Shown piece after piece: positions 54,509 through 64,000 of a stretch of DNA of 64,000 nt (positions are counted from its first letter, which is position 1; every line of letters begins with the position of its first letter). The DNA is from Cladorhizidae sp. MBARI D1340-BT2 (taxonomy: Eukaryota > Porifera > Demospongiae > Poecilosclerida > Cladorhizidae). Made by a program: the position numbers and the translations under genes. The notes below the pieces were generated by a model that saw only the letters and a program-made list of their open reading frames with translations, searched no databases and was not told where the DNA came from. The stretch is from assembly GCA_028752905.1 (NCBI GenBank), contig JAQNBH010000006.1:27446448-27510447 (forward strand), read 5' to 3'.

Positions 54509-55505
54509 GCCAACCATCCCGGAATGGCCGGGACAGTCCCGAATTTTAGGCATTGTCCCGGTGGTGTCCTTGTCCCGGTTATGTCCGGGAATTTACTGAT
54601 ACGCGCACCTTGCGCTTCCACTCGGCCACTGCAGTCCCAAAGTAAAAAAAAAAGGACACTTTTTAGGAGAGAAAAACAATTCCAGCTGGTTTGCCAAACC
54701 TTTGACCTTGTTTCGATTGGAGGTGTGGCATGCACGTGAAACTTCCCAACCAGCAAAATGGCCAGTGTAGCAAAGAAGCAGAAAGAGAGAATGCCATTTT
54801 GACGGAAACACTCTCACCGCCATAAGGCGCGAATTCGACATCGCTCGTGAACAGAGCTACAGATTTAATTTTTTACCAGGGGGTGCGCGTAAGATAGTTT
54901 AAAATTACAATCCAAGAAAAATTCCAGGTAGCAGGTGATTCCGAACTGGTCACGGCAACAAAAATATAATTATATATTTTTTTGGACAATGATGACTTTA
55001 CTTCACTGTGACCGTCCCTATAACTTCTGGATGCTCTTCTTCGGTGGAAAGCTGCACAGCTATCTACTGCAGACTCGCTATCAATCAAAATCCTACGGAG
55101 TAGAGAAAAAAGTCAGATTTGTTGTTAGTGACTTTTTTACTGTTGTAGACATAGAGATGCGTAACTTTTGTTTGCCTACTTGAATAGAGCTGATTCATAT
55201 ACCAAGTTATAGCTCTTTCAATTTGCAATCGAATGATATGCTTTGTTTCAAAATGTAATGGTTACCAAAAAAAATATGAAATAAAAAAATTAAAATAAAA
55301 AAAAAGGTGTTGGGCCGGTGAAAGGGAAAGAATTTCAGGAGAAAGACAAAGGTATAAATAAAACAATATAAATAAAAGAAATATAATGAAATTGTAAAAT
55401 ATAGGGTAAATAATAACATCATGGGGACAGGGAAACTCGCATGCTATTGAGGGGGCGTGGTTGGAAATTCGCGTCGGAAATGTCCCGGAATTTACTTATG
55501 GCAAG
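54509..55505. mobile_element. Possible non-autonomous DNA transposon
   Basis: The left edge, cgccaaccatcccggaat then ggccgggacagtcccg, contains a tcccgg/ccggga stem and several gtcccgg strings. The right edge has tgtcccggaatttacttatg, similar to tgtccgggaatttactgat inside the left edge, and then ggcaag. Clusters of cccgg at both ends of a 1-kb block with a reduced gene signal resemble hAT-like ends starting GCCAACC. The ends do not pair cleanly and no target duplication is seen, so this is weak. Confidence 0.3.
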
Positions 55506-56145
55506 TATGTACACCCAATAACAACATTTGCTTGACTTCTAAATATGCTCATGTTATAAACTTACTTTGATAGTGTGTCTTTGAAACTGTAGGTCGTCTT
55601 GACAACACAGAAAGCCAAAAAGGAACTTCTCAATGTCAGGTATCAGGTAAAGTTAGAGTATACACACGCATTTGACATTTATCCTTTTTTAATATTATTT
55701 TATCATTTCATCTTCAGAGCAGAGATGTGCATATATCTAGTAAGTTACTAAGAAATAGAGATAATCTAATTGTACTTTTCATTATGTACAGTTTGTACAA
55801 TTTATCAGGGGAGTAATTTTTGTAGTCAAGCTTCTTGTGCCACTAATCAAGAGTTCTCTATTCAGTATGCCACTATTTTTATGCAAAATCACTTGATATT
55901 AAGTGGTAACTGAAATTTCATTGGTTTGCCATACACTGTGTCTTGTTATGGCACAGAGCCTGCTTGCCTTCTTAACCTGGCTATTGTACTTGTTAAAAAT
56001 ATCTTAGGGTATTCTAGTTAATATTTCAGGATGGTTCACGTCATATTGTGAACCAGCCTTTAGAAGGACTATGAATGTGACCCTAACAACCCAAGGAGTG
56101 TGAGGTTCAATCAACACCAATTCACACTTAACATAGATTAGAGCG
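55506..56145. other. No gene recognised
   Basis: AT-rich sequence with no supportable feature. Confidence 0.4.
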
Positions 56146-56510
56146 ATGCTAAGGCTTGGACTAGAGTTAAGGCTAAGGCTTGGACTAGAGTTAAGGCTAA
56201 GGCTTGGGCTAGAATTAAGGCTAAGGCTTGGACTATAGTTAAGGCTAGGGCTTGGACTAGAGTTAAGGCTAAGGCTTGGACTAGAGTTAAGGCTAAGGAT
56301 TGGACTAGAGTTAAGGCTAAGGCTTGGACTAGAGTTAAGGCTAAGGCTTGGACTAGAGTTAAGGCTAAGGCTTGGACTAGAGTTAAGGCTAAGGCTTGGA
56401 CTAGAGTTAAGGCTAAGGCTTGGACTAGAGTTAAGGCTAAGGCATGGACTAGAGTTAAGGCTAAGGCTTGGACTAGAGTTAAGGCTTAGGCTTGGAGTAG
56501 AGTTAATTAT
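56146..56510. repeat. 24-bp minisatellite, about 15 copies
   Basis: The unit gactagagttaaggct plus aaggcttg is repeated about 15 times with few changes. The unit is four hexamers (aaggct, aaggct, tggact, agagtt), suggesting growth from a 6-bp repeat. Confidence 0.95.
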
Positions 56511-57879
56511 AGTTTTTGTAACTGCTTATATCTTGGAATCATCTTCCCTCATAAACTTCAGCAACTTATAAGAATTCCTATCACTATGGTCGTTGTGGCT
56601 GCTGATTCCAAATCTCTGTCTAGGAAATAATTCGAGGAATGATGGTTTAGTAGCCATTGCTAAGAACAGCTAAGCATCTCGCTTAAATTGCGTGTTGTTG
56701 TGCAGGTAGCTAATACTACACACAATGCTTGTAATACTGCATCTGTTTATGCTGCTTGTAGGAAACTATTGCATATTTCCAAATACATAACTACAAGTAC
56801 TAATTACCTACCTGACTGTACGCCAGCATAAATATATAAATATTATCCAGTTAGCAATTCCATTCTTATTTACATAGCATTAGAGATTCAAACCTTCATG
56901 GACTATCCTTGTCACAACTGTCAAGCAAAGATAACAGGGCACTCGACCTTCAAAATTAAGCCACTGCTAAGAAAGGAACTAAGTCGTCTGGAATGATCCT
57001 AACACTGTCTTTTTCAAAAAGGTTGCTTGGGCCAAAAAATTAACTTTGTTGTGATGCTCGTTATGGAAAGGCAAGGATCCAGATCTAGTGGAAGCACTAG
57101 AAACATGTTAAGCAATATTGCCAGCCATATTAAAACACAAACACAGAATCTCCGACTACTTGTTCTTTTCATTGCACTGCCTGGCACCAGAATGTTAGCA
57201 GTTGAATCGGAATGGACTTCCCTGGCTGCTGGGGAGCCACTCTCGAGAGCCTGAACTAAAGCCAAGACCACCAAGATCACCATAATTTTTCTGTATTCAG
57301 TTATTTATCACAACCTTTTTGAAATAGAAAGCCAAAGTTTGTACTTGTCATCAATAGGAGCCTCTAGCCCTAGATGCCGACTACTCTAACACCCTAGCAG
57401 TTTTAGAACTTCTATAACTTTTGACAAACATCAGATGAAGAATTGCCAAGAAATATATATATACCATGAGATGTGTTTTTTATCTCTCATTTTTCTCAGC
57501 TAATGTTCATTGTGTTTCAGTGTCAAGTTAAACAGAAACTTGGAGCTCTGGAGACTGATAATGTTAGGATGTATGTGGTGAAAATGGAAATCATTGACTT
57601 CTTTTAATATCATGTAATTCTGACAGTTTGTCCACCTGTTCTTTATAGATGCACGCACTTTATTATTTAGAGGACCACGATACAGCTGTGATTTATCATC
57701 CCTACATATATAGTATGAATGCATTCTTGATTTATAATTATTTTGATTACTGTAACTTTAGACCCTGGATTGCCTACAAGTGCTGGTACAAATATTGGGA
57801 CATCAGAGGTCTTCCATTCAAAAGATCCATACAGGTGGATACTCTATTGTTCTATTTTCTTGATTTAATGAATGTTTTA
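56511..57879. other. No gene recognised
   Basis: The open frame 57649-57942 and the opposing frames at 57014-57283 lack motifs. The right border is the truncated 3' end of the minus-strand retroelement copy. Confidence 0.4.
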
Positions 57880-58856
57880 TTTTTGAGACTCCATCCTTCC
57901 CTGATGCTCAATGGGGGAACCCCCATCTCTACCCTTAGTTAGGTGCCCACCTGATCCATTAGTAGGTGTCTGTTTCCTGGGATTGTTGTAGGCCATCTTT
58001 CTGCCGGAGTGTTGTCCCTCCAATTGTCTCTTGTGCATCTTGCTTCTTTCGTGAAAGGATTTTGATTCCCAAGTAGCTTCCAGCTCATCGATGATCTCCG
58101 GAGTATCCTTGTAAGTATTACCTCTCACTGCATGGCATACCTCTGGGGAATAGTAAAGCGTCAACGTTCCTCGAAACATCTCCATCGTGAAGTCCTTTTT
58201 GCTTTCCATCTGCATTGCGAATCTCTTGATGCTCTTCGTAATCGGAGTGAGATTGTGTCTAGGTGACAGGTTGTCTTTTGGTGTGTCTCTCCAAATAGTT
58301 TTTATGGCTCTAGTATCTGTACAACCCAGATGCTCAAGCAGCGAAGTCTTCAATGTTTATTAATGTACGCTCAGGTCCAGTTCCTGAAAAGCTTCCATCA
58401 ATTTACCGGAGACTTGCTTCCGTAATATATTGATCCTCTCTGTTACTGGAAGTCCCACCTCTGTTAGTGTTTGTTCAAAGTTTCTCAGGTAAGCTTCTGG
58501 GTCAATTAGTTCATCCATTTTGTGCAGTGCCTGCAGTGCTGTTCTCTTCAATTGCTCAGATTCCCTTGCCGAAGTACTGGTTTGTTGGAACTCTCTTGTG
58601 AGCTTGTAGAAGGCTGCATTTTCCTCTACCAATTTTGTTTGCAGGTCATTTTGCTGCTTTTCTTCCTTTGCATGCTCCATTGTTGTTCTCAACCTCTCCT
58701 CCCTTTCCTGATTCATTGATGCTATCATAGTTGCCATAGCAGTGCCATAGAGTCGGCAGTCGCTTCAGTGTTGAATGAACTAGTTGCTGTCTGTTCTGTC
58801 TTCTTGTCGCTGATCTTGTCGGACTTTGAACGTGTTTGGACGATGCTTGGATCCAT
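57880..58856 (-). pseudogene. gag: gag of the minus-strand element (frameshifted)
   Basis: An ATG at 58856 opens MDPSIVQTRSKSDKISDKK. A frame change near 58730 leads to IASMNQEREERLRTTMEHAK, an N-terminal coiled-coil-like region rich in Glu, Lys and Gln. EAYLRNFEQTLTEVGLP and VSGKLMEAFQELDLSVH follow, with a stop at 58360. The rest continues as KTSLLEHLGCTDTRAIKTIW and FTMEMFRGTLTLYYSPE, to NGSGGHLTKGRDGGSP. The copy ends before its zinc knuckle. Confidence 0.85.
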
Positions 58857-58975
58857 GCTTCGGTTGGTAGTGATGGTTAGTGATGGTGATTGTGTTCTGC
58901 ACTGCTGCCACCATGTGTTGAGGGTTAGTCCAGTCAAACTCTCAAGTGATGGTATCAATTGCTGCCACCAGAGCT

Positions 58976-59296
58976 ATGCTTATGTAAATAGCACCCGTAT
59001 CTTGCAATCAGAGAATTTAGATTATTAATGAAGACACAAGGTTGCAATTACAGGACAAGGCAAAGCTCCTGAACCTTGGTCAGTCAGGGTTCTTATAACC
59101 TGACTTCCCAGGAAACAGGATGTCACACATTCTTACATACACTCAGCAAAGTTCCATATATATAACTGGGTAGGCCCACATATTATAATATCTAAGTCTG
59201 TTTGGTGCGACATAACTTGGTAATGTTCCCTCAGTACTCTATGTATTAATGCCTAATGGTCATCCATGGTCCATGTTGATGGGTCTGCCCTCAACT
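58976..59296 (-). mobile_element. 5' LTR of the minus-strand element
   Basis: About 320 bp matching the LTR at 12133-12447, including gttgagggcag at the start and gattgcaagatacgggtgc near the end. Small indels distinguish them (for example an extra gggaagtcagg segment here). Confidence 0.85.
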
Positions 59297-59317
59297 GACA
59301 TGTCCATACATCAACTT

Positions 59318-59512
59318 GTGATATATATTTACAATACCTGCCTGAAAATGTGTACAATACCTGCCTGAAGATGTGATATATATTTATAATACCTGCTTGC
59401 AACAACTTCCTGAAGATGAGATATATATTTACAATACCTGCCTGAAGATGTGATATATATTTACAATACCTGCATGAAGATGTGACATATATTTACAATA
59501 TGTGATATTACC
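59318..59512. repeat. 32-bp AT-rich tandem repeat, about 6 copies
   Basis: The unit gatgtgatatatattt plus acaatacctgcctgaa recurs about six times with variants (one unit carries a gcaacaacttc insertion). A related string sits alone at about 60307. Confidence 0.85.
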
Positions 59513-59647
59513 TAACGGAGTTACACTGATGAGCATGCACTCAACAATGCAACAGACCAATACCCAATGGTGTGCTCTATTCAAAAACACCATATATATG
59601 ATACATATTGTAAACTATGTAGGCAGCATCAAGGAAGCTTAAACTTC

Positions 59648-59685
59648 CGCCCCCTTTCCCCCCCCCCTCCCCCCCCCCCCCCCCC
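59648..59685. repeat. Poly-C tract
   Basis: Nearly pure C run of about 38 bp with a few T, followed by a short A run. Such tracts are prone to sequencing and assembly error. Confidence 0.9.
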
Positions 59686-59783
59686 AAAAAGCAGATGCAT
59701 GTAACACTTGCATCATGGAATTTGCACCTACAAATCTAAATAATGCACGTCCATGTTATTCATTTCCTGAGATTACTTGAAAT

Positions 59784-60110
59784 GATGTTGGCATGTTAGA
59801 GCTAGCTCTAGGTGAGGATGTGCTGTCTGTGTTTCTCTCCATTTACTGGCACTGCTTAGTTAGAGATACCTCTAGGTCGGAATGTGCTGACTGTGTTGCT
59901 CTCCAGCTGCTCGCTCTGCTTTAACTATTATTGTTCGTGATACTAGCAATGATGTTGGCATGTTAGAGCTAGCTCTAGGTAAGTTCTCTCTGTTTTTCTC
60001 TCCAGCTTCTGCCTCTGCTTAGTTAGAGCTAGTTCCAGGTGGGGATGTGCTGAATGTGTTGTTCTTCAGCTGCTGATTCTACTTTAGCTATTGTTGTTAG
60101 TGATGCTTGG
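59784..60110. repeat. Tandem repeat, about 80-bp subunits in a 165-bp dimer
   Basis: Four subunits share ttagagctagctctaggt, gtgctg and ctctccag followed by tctgctt. Subunits 1 and 3 (each preceded by gatgttggcatg) resemble each other more than their neighbours, giving a dimeric unit of about 165 bp. Confidence 0.75.
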
Positions 60111-60184
60111 ATGCTCTAACAACTTCTAACTCCTTGACTTCAGCTCCATCCAAGCATCTAATTGGAATGCCATCGCTCTCCTTC

Positions 60185-60395
60185 TTGTCGGCTCCACATA
60201 TGATTTTGTCACAGTCTATCTCCTCAGTGCTTGCTACATGTGCCTACCCTAACCCCAGAGAGATGACAAGAGCATATTTGGTGCTTGCTACCTTGAGGCT
60301 TGATAAATACCTGAAGATGTATATAAATATATGTATGTTATACATTTATAATATTTAACATATCTTGAGTAGACTTCTGTTAACCGTACAAAAGC
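60185..60395 (-). repeat. Dispersed repeat, inverted partner of 7177-7378
   Basis: The reverse complement matches 7177-7378 closely. On the minus strand the coding-like reading extends further here: after VASTEEIDCDKIICGADKKE comes SDGIPIRCLDGAEVKELEVV, into 60110. This suggests this copy keeps more of an exon than the one at 7.3 kb. The parent gene is not recognised. Confidence 0.65.
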
Positions 60396-60489
60396 TCATT
60401 ACAATTTTTCTGACCAATTGATACCAGGCCATCGATTGCTGTAAGTCTTTATTGCACTAGTCCCTAGTTTGCAAGAGATAAAGACTGTT

Positions 60490-60605
60490 ATGCTAGGCTA
60501 GGCCTAGGGATAGGCATTTGGCTAGGGCTAAGTCTTGGGCTAGGGCTGGGAGACTGACTAAGGCCTGGACTAAGGCTAAATCTAGGGCTAGGGGGCATTT
60601 CTGAT
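60490..60605. repeat. Degenerate ctaggg/ggctaa-type hexamer tract
   Basis: Loose runs of ctaggc, ctaggg, ggctaa and tggact strings over about 115 bp. Related in composition to the minisatellite at 56.1 kb. No open frame of interest. Confidence 0.6.
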
Positions 60606-61458
60606 GCCTCAGGCATTGGATCTGGTGAAAAGATTTGTGTATTGGTGATTGGGAATTGAATCCGGTGAAAAGACTGGTATGATTGGGCATTGGATCTGGT
60701 AATAGCTAGCTCTATCAGGAAACCAATTGCAGACCATTTACCATTTCAATGCTGAAAATACAGCAAAGAGATAGAATTTTTCTGCTATAGTGTGTGGTAA
60801 AGATGCAGATCATATGTAGCTAATAATGGGCTGCCTATACATAAGGCCACAGCCAGATGGCTTCTTATGGTGAAGCCGTTATAGTGTCTCTCCTTGTGCG
60901 TATGTATGTGTGTTTGTGTGGCAATATGTGTGTGTGTGTGTGTCAGTGAGTGAATGTGTGTGTGTGTGAGTGAGTGTGATTGTGGATTATGTATATATGT
61001 ATGTATGTGGTGTGGTTAGTGTGTCTGTAGTAGTGTGTGTGTGCATAGTTAGAGAGTATGTTGGTCTTTGTGTGTTAGTTAGAAGTCCACAAAGCAACAC
61101 ATAGTTGACTATGTAACCCAAGCTTATCTAGTGGTGGTCATAGTTGTGATGGTATGGTGTGTGCCAGTGATTTTGATGATGAAGGGATGAGAGATTGAGA
61201 ACTAATTCCCCAATATCGCAGGTAATGTCTACAACTCCTGTAAATAAACTAGGTCAGTCACAATAGTGCAGCGGGTCATCAAACTAGTAGGTAATTTGCC
61301 GGCAAATGGGAGTCAACAGAGGTCTAGTGTTAATCTGGCACATGTGAGGATTCCCACTCAAGATACCAATTGAAGCAGAGTCACAAAGCAGAGGGCATAG
61401 CACAAATATTAACCGAGCACATCCCACATATTCCTCATTATACCATCCTATCACTTCC
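60606..61458. other. No gene; TG-rich tract
   Basis: 60888-61060 holds interrupted (TG)n, tgtatg and gagtga repeats. No other feature is seen up to the inverted-repeat arm. Confidence 0.6.
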
Positions 61459-62084
61459 AGATTTCTGGAAAAAGCTGCTCGAGATAAAGCTTATCCTCAA
61501 CAGTCAACACGCATGAGGGATATAGTAGCCTCAGAGTTCATGCTCTCCCAGTCTTGTAGTCAGAGTCAAGATTAGGTATCAAGAAATTTGACCTTCATAG
61601 ACGTATAGATAACCCAGGCATTGTGCCCGATCTTGATGCACTGGGACAGGCCTAAGTTTGTGTATTATCACAGCTTTGCATCACTTCATATCACTTCATT
61701 TTAGACTTGATCTTGTCATTGCATAAAATTGTTCTAATTGCTTAACTAGAAGCACCAATTGCACACTTCAACATGCACATGCATAAGCAATGAAGGATGT
61801 TGTCTGGTAGTTACCATTCCCCATTGGTCACATGAGCCGGAGGTCACAAGAGAATATATGGTATCCAGATCATTTGGATTTGACACTCCATTTGTGTTGA
61901 AACCCAACTATGTTAGTTATCGACACCAGCTATCCATAACTCTGCATAAAAATGAGATTGTAGGTTTTCGTCATGTCCCTAGGTTTAGTCCTTGTGAGAG
62001 ACACAGGGGCGATCCAAATGTATCGGACTCAGCTCCGACAGCTGAAATGTTTGGAAAAATGATCATTATCGACATTCTTGTCGA
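61459..62084. repeat. Long inverted repeat, arm 2 (partner 52341-52972)
   Basis: Reverse complement of arm 1. This arm has an open frame at 61759-62100 on the plus strand (113 codons) containing CLVVTIPHWSHEPEVTREYM, RSFGFDTPFVLKPNYVSYRH and FRHVPRFSPCERHRGDPN. The frame is closed by changes in arm 1. I do not recognise it. It ends near atcgacattcttgtcga, the hairpin shared with arm 1. Confidence 0.85.
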
Positions 62085-64000
62085 GACTTTGTTATCTTAG
62101 TGCAGGCACTGATCGAACTTCAGTGAGGAGATATGCAGGTTCCCTCATTCTTCATGATATCATGGACAGTGTCGACTTTGGCTGCCACACTCGGGTTAAG
62201 GTTCTCCCCTTCTTCTTGATAGATGGACCTTCAGCTTATCCTTGGTAGTGAGGACTAGCCTTCCTTCTCTTCTGAGTAACTATGGCTGCGCTAAAATCTA
62301 TTGACAGGAGAGAGAGAAGCGAATAGCATAGAGCCCATGCCACACCAATGAGAACACACATCATGAAAAATAATGTACATGAGCATGAGGTGTGGCTTGA
62401 CAGATCCATCACATGACCGAGTTGTTACTGTGTATTAATTTAACAGTGACATTCAATTATAAGACACAACACAGCTAAAGTAGTCCTAGTCATCAATCAT
62501 TTGGAACAATCAATATTGATGTTGTTTGAATTCATAATTCAAAGCAACAACTGGCTACAGCTATCAAGTGTAGTAATTACCTACACAACAAGCATTGAAA
62601 TTGGACTTTACTTTCTCTGAGATAAAGTTTACTTTTAATTTGAGAAGCCTTTTCGGTTCTTTTCCCGCTTCCTGTATCTTGATCGTCTCCATCTCCTATT
62701 AAATATTCACTGCTAATATCATTACAACCCTCAACACAATATTTCTAGAGGTATATGCCATCAACTTGATATCAAGTTCAAGAAAAGTGTTCTGAAAATA
62801 CTGGGGAAAGGGCATAGGTATGCATTACCAAGAGCCTACGACAACGGCAAAGGTATCACGTTACCAAGAGCCTAGTGCAAGGGCAAGGAAAAAAAGTTAT
62901 TGAGATTAGGGCACGGGAGAATCAATGGTGACTGTATGCTAGGCTAGGGCAAGGATCCACATGCATGACATCATGTGAAGATGGAAAATCTTTAAAGTGG
63001 TGCTAATACGACATTGGCTATGACATCAATTACACCGTCATGAAGGCATTATTACTAAATTAGTTGATATACAGGTATGTTATTTTTCATGGTATTGTGT
63101 GTGTGGGGAGTAAGGCATACAGGGAGTGGAAATTGGATCTTGCTTGCTCACTCATGAAAAGACTTCAGAGCATGAGAATGAAGGATAAAGTTTCACTCCA
63201 TTTCCACCGCTCAACACATGGAACTGGAAACACTGGTGAATACTGGCAGTCGATAATTTATATTGTGCTGTCCCTAGGTGCATGCCAAAGGTTGCAAGCA
63301 CTTGCATTCTTGTAAATGTCTGACAAGGAATACTCAGAATGTGAGTTTGATAGCTCTGGATTTATCACGCCACCTCCACCCCATTGCAAGGATCCTAAGT
63401 TTGACTGGGGAAGGTTCATGTATGAGTATACAACCAACATTTAGTTAGAGTGAGGCACTGGTGATTGTACATTTTATAATAACCCTGCCCAATTATTAAC
63501 TTTGAAGTTGCTAGCTCCACCACTTGTGCTGACCAGACTCGATATGCTTTTGGTGTGCATGACAACAATTGTTTTTTTGTTTGCAATTAGCCAAAACAAT
63601 TAGATATCCATTGGCCATCCATGCTTGGCTCTGTCCCGGAATTGTTGCTAGGCTCTGATCCAGCTGTGTAGGGTGAAGCCAGCTTAAGTTGGTAGGTTTG
63701 CACCGAGCAGCAAATGCACTAGCACTTCCCTCAAACAGCAAAGGCAAATAGCTCATTTAATCGTGTGAGCTTTTAACGCTGAAAACTATGCTCACCAGTT
63801 TTATACATTTAGAATGATGATTTAAATGTTACTGGGTCATCAAACTGTACTTGGCTATATAGATTTTTTTCTCCCTTCTTTCTTAGCAGTTTGTTGGAAA
63901 AGATTGTTTTCTTGTAATAATTATTCATTATGCCTGATCAAAGATAGAGCATCAATAGCATAATCATTGAGTGAGTAAATTTTTGTCGATCATCGAGAAA
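62085..64000. other. No gene recognised
   Basis: AT-rich sequence. A 42-codon frame at 63316-63444 starts MSDKEYSECEFDSSGFITPP and contains KFDWGRFMYEY; it is too short to judge and is mentioned only as a candidate small exon. The frames at 63064-63315 and 63511-63756 have no motif. Confidence 0.4.

Larger units (their letters stand above)
57880..59296 (-). mobile_element. Gmr1-like element 1 family, minus-strand copy (5' part only)
   Basis: On the minus strand the order is LTR (59296-58976), primer site (58970-58957), leader, gag (58856 down to 57880). It then breaks off where the plus copy continues at about 9175. It shares LTR, leader start and gag with the copy at 8568-12510, and supplies the 5' part missing there. 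Orientation is opposite, 50 kb away. Confidence 0.88.

Noticed and set aside
57014..57283. Opposing open frames with hydrophobic stretches
   Set aside because: No motif, no splice context, both strands equally open.

Overview
This window is eukaryotic, almost certainly from an invertebrate animal. It is AT-rich, has GT-AG introns, is packed with transposon relics and tandem repeats, and shows no operons, ribosome-binding sites or dense coding. The retroelement primer sites match metazoan tRNA-Leu. A marine sponge or another early-branching metazoan is my best guess, but nothing here fixes the species. I see no complete host gene. The only intact protein-coding unit is a transposase, and the only host-like pieces are a SAM-domain-like exon (about 48.0 kb) and a decayed coiled-coil exon (about 53.3 kb).

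Layout: 1.1-1.75 kb is a 39-bp minisatellite. 3.8-4.2 kb is a foldback element beside a decayed Ginger-like integrase plus Ulp1-like protease gene (4.2-5.9 kb); a second, longer copy lies at 49.9-52.3 kb. 6.4-7.4 kb holds the 5' end of an LTR element with a perfect tRNA-Leu primer site. 8.6-12.4 kb is a 5'-truncated LTR retrotransposon whose integrase lies upstream of reverse transcriptase (Gmr1-like order); a partial copy lies on the minus strand at 57.9-59.3 kb. 14.0-15.45 kb is a 32-bp minisatellite, and 15.45-19.85 kb is a second Gmr1-like element (complete 5' LTR, SCAN-like gag, truncated 3' LTR) that starts at its edge.

19.85-30.1 kb contains dispersed repeats, a hAT-type element with a DUF4371/ZMYM1-like transposase (23.0-25.8 kb), a broken piggyBac (26.2-28.4 kb) and a long (ATT)n tract. 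30.13-41.75 kb is a satellite array of about 179-bp monomers. Its core is a higher-order repeat of about 1.478 kb made of nine diverged monomers plus one CT/CTAT microsatellite, repeated about 5.5 times, with degenerate monomers at both edges. A hAT (ZBED/GTF2IRD2-like) element interrupts the array near its right edge (38.9-40.8 kb).

43.246-46.532 kb is a structurally complete piggyBac transposon with TTAA on both sides, 16-bp terminal inverted repeats, a two-exon 685-residue transposase with all three catalytic aspartates, and a poly(A) signal. The last 18 kb carries the second Ginger-like copy, an inverted pair of about 630-bp repeats (52.3 and 61.5 kb), several minisatellites and otherwise unannotatable sequence.

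The features do not form a pathway. The window reads as a repeat-rich, possibly pericentromeric or heterochromatic block built by successive insertion and unequal exchange. The strongest points are the centromere-like higher-order satellite, the two LTR elements with integrase before reverse transcriptase, and the complete piggyBac.
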